Shown: positions 10,370 to 15,987 of the stretch, piece by piece | Position numbering within the stretch: the stretch's first letter is position 1 | How the letters are laid out: the number at the start of each line of letters is the position of its first letter | Source of the DNA: Chloroflexota bacterium | GTDB taxonomy: Bacteria; Chloroflexota; Anaerolineae; Anaerolineales; Anaerolineaceae | DNA: 37,413 bases | Assembly (NCBI GenBank): GCA_023406965.1 | Contig: JAEXTI010000555.1 | Coordinates: forward strand, 1 to 37,413 | Direction of reading: 5' to 3' | The notes under the pieces: model-generated | Seen by the model: the letters and a program-made list of their open reading frames with translations, nothing else | Told to the model about the DNA's origin: nothing | Database searches by the model: none | Translations under genes and position numbers: made by a program

Positions 10370-10472
10370 AAATATAATATTGATGTGAGTTTAGAATAAG
10401 TGCTTAGACCAAATTTGTTGTAAGAATCCTCTTATTTAGTGTTTTTGAAAACTTAACAGCAAATCCTTTTTT

Positions 10473-10578
10473 CAGGCGGCGTTGATCTGCGAGTTTGTAT
10501 TTGGTCGCTTTCTCGTTACTACGAGAGGGCTCGCAGGGAGCTAATAGCGAAACCGGCCACCATTCTTGGCCGGTTTTT
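10473..10578 (+). ncRNA. Structured cis-regulatory leader RNA, copy 1 (with terminator hairpin)
   Basis: First of three related leaders. Conserved parts in order: GGCGGCGTTGATCTG; closing stem CTGCGAG (10487-10493) with CTCGCAG (10530-10536); internal TTTGGTCGCTT; inner hairpin TCTCGT/ACGAGA (10511-10526); CAGGGAGCTAATAGCGAAACC; then a terminator-like hairpin CCGGCCA (10553-10559) with TGGCCGG (10567-10573) and T5. AGCGA (10546-10550) can pair with TCGCT (10505-10509) inside the stem, forming a pseudoknot that abuts the terminator arm. Stem sequences differ from the other copies with pairing kept. Located between the promoter and the ribosome site of a response regulator gene. No known RNA family could be assigned from memory. 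Confidence 0.8.
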
Positions 10579-10602
10579 GTATCCCTCCATAGGAGCACCT
10601 CA

Positions 10603-11367
10603 ATGACTAACCAATCCCCCCTCCCTTCCAGCGAGAACCAGGTTCCCGGTATCGATTTAGATGAAATCAATACAGCCTCGCGCCAGACCATTCTGGTTGT
10701 TGAAGATGACACGGATACGGTTTTCTTGCTCAAACAGATCCTCCGCATGGCCGGTTACAATGTTTTGGGAGCGTACAATGGGTATGAAGCCGTCCAGAAG
10801 TGCAACGAAAACCACCCCGATCTCATTCTGCTGGATTTGATGATGCCTGAAATGGATGGGTGGCAAACCTACCAGTTCCTGCGCCAGACAACCAACGTCC
10901 CGGTGATCATCGTATCGGCCATCCACAATAAGGATGATGTTGTGCGCGCCCTGCGCCAGGGTGTTGACGACTACTTGACCAAACCTTTTGTCAATGCCGA
11001 GGTCATCGCCCGGGTTCAGGCTGTTTTGCGCCGCGCCCAGCCGCAAAAGAATACCGAGCGCCTGGTCTTCCCTCGCTCAGGTTTAATCGTTGACTTTTCC
11101 TCTCAGGAAGTGATCATCAAAGATCATCGTATCCAACTCACGGGGAAAGAGTTTGCCATTCTCGCGACGCTGGCAAAAAGCGCTCCGGATGTCGTTCACT
11201 ATCGAGTCATCGCCGAGACCGTTTGGGGAAAGGACACCCCTCAAGTGCGCAACCGGATCAAATACCTGGTGTACCTGCTCCGCCAAAAAATTGAACAAGC
11301 GGTGGGAATACCGAATTTGATTGAGAACATCGATCGGTTGGGCTATAAACTGCACGTAGATGATTAA
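10603..11367 (+). CDS. OmpR-family response regulator under leader RNA control
   Basis: A 254-residue transcription factor. The receiver domain (about 29-145) has the acidic pocket E34/D35/D36, phospho-accepting D78 in LLDLMMPEMDG, and K127 in YLTKPF. The C-terminal winged helix (about 155-254) has the OmpR/PhoB pattern LTGKEFAILATLAKS and ends ENIDRLGYKLHV. The start is ATG 10603, preceded by AGGAG eight bases upstream; the longer frame from 10495 runs through the leader RNA and is rejected. A flexible 28-residue N-terminal tail precedes the receiver. No kinase gene is adjacent; the nearest is the hybrid kinase ending at 4757. It shares promoter type and leader RNA with the two surface-protein genes that follow, so it may belong to the same regulon and could control it. 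Confidence 0.92.
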   Translation: MTNQSPLPSSENQVPGIDLDEINTASRQTILVVEDDTDTVFLLKQILRMAGYNVLGAYNGYEAVQKCNENHPDLILLDLMMPEMDGWQTYQFLRQTTNVPVIIVSAIHNKDDVVRALRQGVDDYLTKPFVNAEVIARVQAVLRRAQPQKNTERLVFPRSGLIVDFSSQEVIIKDHRIQLTGKEFAILATLAKSAPDVVHYRVIAETVWGKDTPQVRNRIKYLVYLLRQKIEQAVGIPNLIENIDRLGYKLHVDD

Positions 11368-11459
11368 AGATGATTTCCAGGTTTATCCTGGTTTGTTTGT
11401 CATTACCAAATCTCGATCTCGCTCAAACCAGACTGCAACGTAACCGCAATCGGCATTCG

Positions 11460-11487
11460 TTGACAATCTTTTCTGGTCTGGTAAGAT
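11460..11487 (+). promoter_or_regulatory. Promoter of leader RNA 2 and surface protein 1
   Basis: TTGACA (11460-11465), 16-bp spacer ending CTGG, TAAGAT (11482-11487). Nearly the same as the promoter at 10342. The predicted transcript start is near 11494, about 200 nt before ATG 11695. Confidence 0.75.
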
Positions 11488-11540
11488 TAAGGCAAGAAGA
11501 GCGTTCTCTTCTGTGCCTTCAAACAAAATACAGCATCATT

Positions 11541-11648
11541 CGGCGGCGTTGATCTGTACACCTCATTTGGTCGCTTGCTCAGCGAATAGGGGAGCGGGTG
11601 TGCAGGGAGCCAATAGCGAAACCGGCCATCATGCATGGTCGGTTTTTT
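11541..11648 (+). ncRNA. Structured cis-regulatory leader RNA, copy 2 (with terminator hairpin)
   Basis: Same architecture as copies 1 and 3. GGCGGCGTTGATCTG begins at 11542; closing stem CTGTACACC (11554-11562) with GGTGTGCAG (11597-11605), with one G-U pair; inner hairpin GCTC (11577-11580) with GAGC (11592-11595); TCGCT (11571-11575) can pair with AGCGA (11615-11619); terminator hairpin CCGGCCAT (11622-11629) with ATGGTCGG (11635-11642), one G-U pair, followed by T6 at 11643-11648. The base changes relative to copy 1 preserve pairing. It lies between its promoter and the GGAGGT ribosome site of the surface protein gene. The rest of the 327-base gap (11368-11460) shows only a weak, wide inverted repeat, CTGGTTTG (11388-11395) with CAAACCAG (11424-11431). 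Confidence 0.8.
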
Positions 11649-11694
11649 GTTTGCAGGGGCTGGCACTCCGATTATCGTTCTTATGGAGGTAGAT

Positions 11695-13404
11695 ATGACA
11701 CGGAAATCTTCACCTTTCTTCCGCTCACTCAGCCGCTTCTTTTATTCAAGTGGTGTGATGCTCTTAGTTCTCAGCCTGATGTTATCGATGAACGCTCGAC
11801 CGGCGGCCGCTTCCCTGCTGATGAACGAATGGGATGGAACCAGTTTGAGCCTGACCGCTGCTTGCCTGGATTCCGGTGAAGGCTCCTTCACGGTAACCAA
11901 TACCAGTGACGCGAGCATGCTCGCGCCATCGGCGTGGCGCTTTTTGGTGAACGGGGTTGAGGTCGACAGCGGCACAGTTCAATTTGGCCCGCACGAGTCA
12001 GCAACCTTTGTCTTTGGCCCCTACCCTGGCGACCAGATGCAATTTGATGTCGAACAGCCTGATGGTTATGATGGTCAAACGACTCTTCGGGAAATCATTA
12101 CCTGCGGTCCCGAGACCTATCCGACCGCTACCCCTGTGGTCAAATTCACAAAAACCCCCACGAATGTACCTACCGACAAACCGACCAAGACACCTACCAA
12201 CACGCCAACCGAAAAACCAACTAAAACACCCAGGAACACTCCCACCAACACCCCCACCAATACACCGACAAACACCCCCACAAACACGCCGACCAACACT
12301 CCTGTTAACACTGCTACCAACACCCCCACTCCTTCTGACACCTGGGACAAGTCCAGCGTGCGCGTTACCGGCCAGTGCCTGGTCACCGGTCAGGCTCAGT
12401 TCACCGTCACCAACACCGGCGACCCGGGCGAAGGTGACATGGACGGCCCGACCAACTGGCGTTTGACCGTGGACGGCAACCTCGTAGATAGCGGCACGCT
12501 GCAACTCAAGGGCGGCGAATCCATCATCATGACCTTCGGCCCCTATGATGGTCTGAAAGTCATCCTGTACGTAGACCAGCGCCCCGGACACCCCGGCAAC
12601 AGCCAGCCCCAGGCCGACTTGATCTGCTCGACGCCGGGCACCAAGACCCCCATCCCTACCCCGCCTCCTGGCGACGATCCTACCGCGACACCTACCAACA
12701 CCCCCACCAACACGCCCACCAACACGCCAACCAATACACCAACCAACACTCCGACAAACACGCCTACTAACACTCCAACCAATACCCCCACCCCATCCGA
12801 ATGGGACAAGTCCAGTGTGCGCGTCACCGGGCAGTGCCTGGTCACCGGTCAAGCTCAATTCACTGTCACTAACACCGGCGACCCGGGTGAAGGTGACATG
12901 GACGGCCCGACCAATTGGCGTTTGACCGTAGACGGCAACCTCGTAGATAGCGGCACGTTGCAACTCAAGGGTGGCGAATCCACCACCATGACCTTCGGCC
13001 CCTATGACGGCCAAAAAGTCATCCTGTACGTCGACCAGCGCCCCGGACACCCTGGTTCCAGCCAGCCCCAGGCCGCGGTCACCTGCTCGGTGCCGGATGG
13101 CGAGACCCCGGTTCCTACAACGCCTCCAGGACAAAGTCCCACCGCTACCCCCAAGCCCTCCAGCACACCGCCTACGACCAGCGGTCAGAACCCAACAGCC
13201 ACCCCTGGCAATCCCACAACTTCTGGTGGGAATCCGACCGCAACCCCAGCCACCAATCCAGGTGGAAACACCGGCTTGCTCATCCCTGTCACCGGTGGCA
13301 GCGATGCCGACTCGATGACCGACCTGCTACTCAATCTTGGCCTTTTGTTGATGGGCTTTGGCCTGGCTTGCACAGCCCTCAGTCGTCGCTGGGAGATAAA
13401 CTAA
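11695..13404 (+). CDS. Secreted surface protein with three beta domains, (TNTP)n linkers and IPVTG sorting signal
   Basis: A 569-residue exported protein of no assigned function. The start is ATG 11695 behind GGAGGT; the longer frame from 11635 overlaps the leader RNA. A signal peptide (about 1-39) has RKSS...SRFF, a hydrophobic core and a cleavage site near PAAA. There are three related domains of roughly 95 residues (about 45-140, 217-312, 370-465), each with the pattern of strands ending in V-D-S-G-T-(V/L)-Q and (T/V)FGPY, and one Cys near each end that could form a disulfide. Domains two and three are nearly identical. Linkers are TNTP repeats, likely extended and a good target for O-glycosylation. 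The C-terminus is a sorting signal: IPVTG (residues 530-534), hydrophobic segment, then SRRWEIN. The sortase at 13521 is the likely anchoring enzyme. The first domain is paralogous to that of the protein at 14651. Confidence 0.88.
   Translation: MTRKSSPFFRSLSRFFYSSGVMLLVLSLMLSMNARPAAASLLMNEWDGTSLSLTAACLDSGEGSFTVTNTSDASMLAPSAWRFLVNGVEVDSGTVQFGPHESATFVFGPYPGDQMQFDVEQPDGYDGQTTLREIITCGPETYPTATPVVKFTKTPTNVPTDKPTKTPTNTPTEKPTKTPRNTPTNTPTNTPTNTPTNTPTNTPVNTATNTPTPSDTWDKSSVRVTGQCLVTGQAQFTVTNTGDPGEGDMDGPTNWRLTVDGNLVDSGTLQLKGGESIIMTFGPYDGLKVILYVDQRPGHPGNSQPQADLICSTPGTKTPIPTPPPGDDPTATPTNTPTNTPTNTPTNTPTNTPTNTPTNTPTNTPTPSEWDKSSVRVTGQCLVTGQAQFTVTNTGDPGEGDMDGPTNWRLTVDGNLVDSGTLQLKGGESTTMTFGPYDGQKVILYVDQRPGHPGSSQPQAAVTCSVPDGETPVPTTPPGQSPTATPKPSSTPPTTSGQNPTATPGNPTTSGGNPTATPATNPGGNTGLLIPVTGGSDADSMTDLLLNLGLLLMGFGLACTALSRRWEIN
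12160..12333 (+). repeat. Coding tandem repeat, first (TNTP)n array
   Basis: Repeats of a 12-base unit coding Thr-Asn-Thr-Pro with variants (TDKP, TEKP, TNVP). Third bases vary, so the array is not a fresh slippage product along its whole length, but the protein pattern is held. Confidence 0.85.
12343..13091 (+). repeat. Duplicated domain-coding segment, 459-bp period
   Basis: The segment beginning at 12343 (TGGGACAAGTCC) recurs at 12802 with only scattered, mostly silent differences over about 285 bases, and the two encoded domains differ at only a few residues (for example SIIM versus STTM). The (TNTP)n linker sits between them. This is an internal domain-plus-linker duplication. Confidence 0.88.
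12679..12795 (+). repeat. Coding tandem repeat, second (TNTP)n array
   Basis: About nine uninterrupted Thr-Asn-Thr-Pro units in 12-base steps, more regular than the first array, linking the two near-identical domains. Confidence 0.85.
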
Positions 13405-13458
13405 CTCTAGATATGGTATAAATATCTCCAGAAATCGCTAGAAGATCGGAAGTCATTT

Positions 13459-13483
13459 AGGGTGTGTGCTTTGCACACACCCT
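13459..13483 (+). terminator. Hairpin between surface protein 1 and sortase
   Basis: Perfect 11-bp stem AGGGTGTGTGC (13459-13469) with GCACACACCCT (13473-13483) and a TTT loop, 54 bases after the surface protein stop. No T tract follows, so it may stabilise mRNA ends or act as a weak terminator; read-through into the sortase gene is possible. Confidence 0.5.
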
Positions 13484-13520
13484 ATTGAAACCGGCTTCGC
13501 ACTTCTCTGGAGATTCTTTT

Positions 13521-14300
13521 ATGGGTAATGAAGTGGATACATTCACAAAGTGGCCGAAAGTGCGCGTTGCAATGATCTTGGCGGGCCTGTCTCTCATGGC
13601 ACTGGCCCTTTACCGGATGCTCCCGCCGCTTCTCGACCCTCCGCCGGATGATGCAGAATTAATCGAACTTCTCGGCGAGGATTACCAGGCCGCCTATATC
13701 ATTCCAGTAGCCGAAACTGTCCCGCCGGCTCCAACCCCAACCATATCTTTGAATCCCCTCGAAACGCCTGCGCCAACAGACTCTGCCCCCGCATCAGTCG
13801 TGGAGAAAGCAACCCCCGAGCCGCGTTATCCACCCACCCGGCTGGTCATTCCACGGATCGAGTTGGATGCCCCGGTCGAGGAGACAGGCTCCCGCCAGAT
13901 TAAGATCCGTGACACGGTATACGAACAGTGGCTGGTACCGGACAAATTCGCTGCCGGGTGGAATCCCAACTCTGCTTACCCCGGAGTCATCGGCAACACA
14001 GTCCTCTTTGGGCACAACAACGCTCGCGGCAAAGTCTTTGCTAATCTATACCGTCTGGAAGTTGGCGATGAAATCATTCTTTACGCAAGCGCTGAGACCT
14101 TCACTTACCGGGTGACAGACGTCATGAAACTCCAGGAGAAGGATGTCTCGTTTGCTCAGATGGTGGAAAACGCTACCTGGATCGGCTCTTTCCCAGATGA
14201 GCGCCTGACGCTGGTCACCTGCTGGCCACCTTATAAGGATACCCATCGGTTAATTGTGGTTGCTCGTCCAGTCGCTCCGCCAACTGACAAAGAACAATAA
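13521..14300 (+). CDS. Sortase (cysteine transpeptidase)
   Basis: A 259-residue membrane-anchored enzyme that cuts sorting signals of exported proteins and joins them to the cell wall. One membrane segment (about 14-38) is near the N-terminus, then a Pro-rich spacer (65-103), then the sortase barrel (104-250). Catalytic residues are visible: H165 in VLFGHNNARG, C234 in the hallmark TLVTC, and R243 in THRLIVVA. ATG 13521 is chosen because GGAG lies nine bases upstream and the longer frame crosses the hairpin at 13459. It sits between two genes whose products end in IPVTG sorting signals, which makes them the likely substrates. The compact form with TLxTC and no insertions suggests a class D/E/F-type housekeeping-like sortase; the exact class needs a tree. 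It has no leader RNA of its own. Confidence 0.92.
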   Translation: MGNEVDTFTKWPKVRVAMILAGLSLMALALYRMLPPLLDPPPDDAELIELLGEDYQAAYIIPVAETVPPAPTPTISLNPLETPAPTDSAPASVVEKATPEPRYPPTRLVIPRIELDAPVEETGSRQIKIRDTVYEQWLVPDKFAAGWNPNSAYPGVIGNTVLFGHNNARGKVFANLYRLEVGDEIILYASAETFTYRVTDVMKLQEKDVSFAQMVENATWIGSFPDERLTLVTCWPPYKDTHRLIVVARPVAPPTDKEQ

Positions 14301-14405
14301 TTTCTGAAGCTACACAGCCAAAGGTGAAAGCACCCCACCTTCTTCACCCTCTGCGAAGCTATGAATCCCTCTATCACCCTTTCGAGTGATTTCGCTCACA
14401 GATAA

Positions 14406-14433
14406 TTGACAAACCTACTATTTATGCTATGAT
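14406..14433 (+). promoter_or_regulatory. Promoter of leader RNA 3 and surface protein 2
   Basis: TTGACA (14406-14411), 16-bp spacer, TATGAT (14428-14433). Same geometry as the other two leader promoters. The predicted transcript start is near 14440, about 210 nt before ATG 14651. Confidence 0.72.
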
Positions 14434-14485
14434 AATCACCATACAGGTAATAAATCCTGAAAACAATTAACTCGCCATATTTCAA

Positions 14486-14595
14486 CAGGCGGCAATGATC
14501 TGCAGACCAAAAATTGGTCGCTTGCTTCTCCAACGAGAAGACAGTCTGCGGGGAGCCAGTAGCGAAACCGGCCACTTTTATTAGCAGGCCGGTTT
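14486..14595 (+). ncRNA. Structured cis-regulatory leader RNA, copy 3 (with terminator hairpin)
   Basis: GGCGGCAATGATCTG (14488-14502); closing stem CTGCAGAC (14500-14507) with GTCTGCGG (14544-14551), one G-U pair; inner hairpin CTTCTC (14525-14530) with GAGAAG (14535-14540); TCGCT (14518-14522) can pair with AGCGA (14561-14565); terminator-like hairpin AACCGGCC (14566-14573) with GGCCGGTT (14587-14594), then TCTTGTTTT. Conserved single-stranded parts match copies 1 and 2 (GGGAGCCAGTAGCGAAACC), while the stems differ and still pair. The rest of the 350-base gap between 14300 and 14651 holds only the promoter. Confidence 0.8.
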
Positions 14596-14650
14596 CTTGT
14601 TTTAAGGCAGTCTACCTCGTTTATTCGTCTATCGTCGTTGGGAGGCTCAT

Positions 14651-15790
14651 ATGTTTCGCTCACTGTCACCGATCTTTCGTTCAATAAGCCGGTTCTTCTA
14701 TACAGCCGGAATATTACTGCTCGTTCTCGGCCTGCTCTTGTCCGCGCAATACCAGCCGGCAATTGCTGCCGAGTGGGACGGCACCAGCCTGCGTATGAGT
14801 ATCGTCTGTCTGGAATCCGGTGGATTTCAAGTAACCATCACCAACGAAAATGGCGAAGTCGCAATGACCGAGCCCTCAGAATGGCGCTTAGAAGTGAACG
14901 GAGCCCAGGTAGATTCAGGCACTGTCCAACTAGGCCCTGGCGAGTCAGTAGTTCTGACCTTTGGCCCGTTCCCTAACCAGCAAGTGCAATTTGAGGTCGA
15001 ACAACCCGGTGATTACCCTGGACAGTCGCTGCTCAGAGAAACCTTCACCTGCGAGGTTGATCCGACGCCCACCTTCACGCGCGTGCCTCCAACCAACACA
15101 CCTACGCCGGTAACGCCGACCAATACACCTACCAACACGCCTACGAATACGCCTACCAGAACACCAACCAACACGGCCACCAACACCCCTACCAGAACAC
15201 CAACCAATACACCGACCAACACGCCTACCGGCACACCAACCAATACGCCCACGAATACCCCGACCAGCACCATCACCAACACACCGACCAATACCCCCAC
15301 CAACACCCCCACCATTACCCCCGGCGGGCCGACATTGACGAATACGCCCACCAGCACCGTTACCAACACCCCGACCAACACACCCACCAGCACGCCAACC
15401 AGTACCCCAACCAATACGGCTACAAATACGCCGACAAGCACGCCAACGAATACGCCTACCAACACACCCACGAGCACGCCCACTGTGCCCACGCCTCCTG
15501 GCCAGGATCCCACCAACACCCCCACAGCAACTTCCACCCTATCTACGCCTCCAGGAAACAACCCGACAGCTACTCCCACCCGTTCGGGCACACAGCCGCC
15601 GCCCCCCTCCGGGGATGATCCCACTCCCACCCCTGCAAATCGCGGCACACCTGGATCGCCGGTCCTCATTCCAGTCACCGGCAGCGATGTGGCTGGGGAA
15701 CTGACCGACATTCTCATCAACTCGGGTCTCTTCTTCATCGGACTTGGCCTGCTCTTCACCGGGTTGGGCCGCCGCTGGAACACCCACTAA
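14651..15790 (+). CDS. Secreted surface protein with one beta domain, long (TNTP)n stalk and IPVTG sorting signal
   Basis: A 379-residue exported protein, function unknown. The start is ATG 14651 behind GGGAGG. Signal peptide about 1-40 (FRSISRFF, hydrophobic core, PAIAA). A single beta domain (about 41-135) is a clear paralogue of the first domain of the protein at 11695: both begin EWDGTSL and share VDSGTVQ and LTFGP/VFGP motifs and a Cys near each end. A stalk of Thr-Asn-Thr-Pro repeats (about 138-285) is followed by a Pro/Gly-rich segment. The C-terminal sorting signal is IPVTG at residues 340-344, then a hydrophobic segment and GRRWNTH. This suggests a head held away from the wall on a stiff stalk. 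It is regulated through leader RNA 3 and followed by a strong terminator. Confidence 0.88.
   Translation: MFRSLSPIFRSISRFFYTAGILLLVLGLLLSAQYQPAIAAEWDGTSLRMSIVCLESGGFQVTITNENGEVAMTEPSEWRLEVNGAQVDSGTVQLGPGESVVLTFGPFPNQQVQFEVEQPGDYPGQSLLRETFTCEVDPTPTFTRVPPTNTPTPVTPTNTPTNTPTNTPTRTPTNTATNTPTRTPTNTPTNTPTGTPTNTPTNTPTSTITNTPTNTPTNTPTITPGGPTLTNTPTSTVTNTPTNTPTSTPTSTPTNTATNTPTSTPTNTPTNTPTSTPTVPTPPGQDPTNTPTATSTLSTPPGNNPTATPTRSGTQPPPPSGDDPTPTPANRGTPGSPVLIPVTGSDVAGELTDILINSGLFFIGLGLLFTGLGRRWNTH
15064..15490 (+). repeat. Coding tandem repeat, long (TNTP)n stalk
   Basis: Roughly thirty-five 12-base units coding TNTP and variants ([16 protein letters not shown]), with one short break near 15319 (PGGPTL). Codon choice varies between units. 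The opposite strand has a long open frame of Val-Gly-Val-Leu repeats, which is only the antisense image. Confidence 0.85.
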
Positions 15791-15813
15791 CCGGCGCCAG
15801 ACGCGCACACCTT

Positions 15814-15847
15814 CAGGCGGGCCCAATCAGGGTCCGCCTGTTTTTTT
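15814..15847 (+). terminator. Rho-independent terminator after surface protein 2
   Basis: An 11-bp stem, CAGGCGGGCCC (15814-15824) with GGGTCCGCCTG (15830-15840), one G-U pair, AATCA loop, then T7 (15841-15847). It lies 24 bases past the stop. Confidence 0.92.
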
Positions 15848-15949
15848 CCCACTTCATATTACGCAACAGCTCACCGGAAATTGGTGTCGGGAATGCCTAT
15901 CACGGCAACCCTCAAAAACCAAAGACCCCGCGCACATTGGCTGATCGAG

Positions 15950-15955
15950 TATAAT
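15950..15955 (+). promoter_or_regulatory. -10 box upstream of ppk1
   Basis: A consensus TATAAT about 33 bases before the first ppk1 start codon. No convincing -35 hexamer is seen at normal spacing. Confidence 0.5.
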
Positions 15956-15987
15956 CATCCTACAATGATCTTTGTGACGAAGATTCA

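Noticed and set aside
10473..10578. Assignment of the leader RNA to the c-di-AMP (ydaO), c-di-GMP, fluoride or other known riboswitch class
   Set aside because: Short stretches such as GATCTG..CAGGGAG recall parts of ydaO, but the size and the other conserved blocks do not fit. A covariance search is needed, so no class is claimed.
11388..11431. Inverted repeat CTGGTTTG/CAAACCAG after the response regulator
   Set aside because: Only 8 bp with a loop of 28 bases and no T tract; too weak to call a terminator.
12160..15490. Regular repeats that might suggest a CRISPR array
   Set aside because: The unit is 12 bases, in frame, with no unique spacers, and codes TNTP within proteins that have signal peptides and sorting signals.
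15013..15783. Long minus-strand frame of Val-Gly-Val-Leu repeats (also at 12117-12386 and 11998-13134)
   Set aside because: It is the antisense image of the TNTP-coding repeats; it has no ribosome site and the sense strand has a complete secreted protein.
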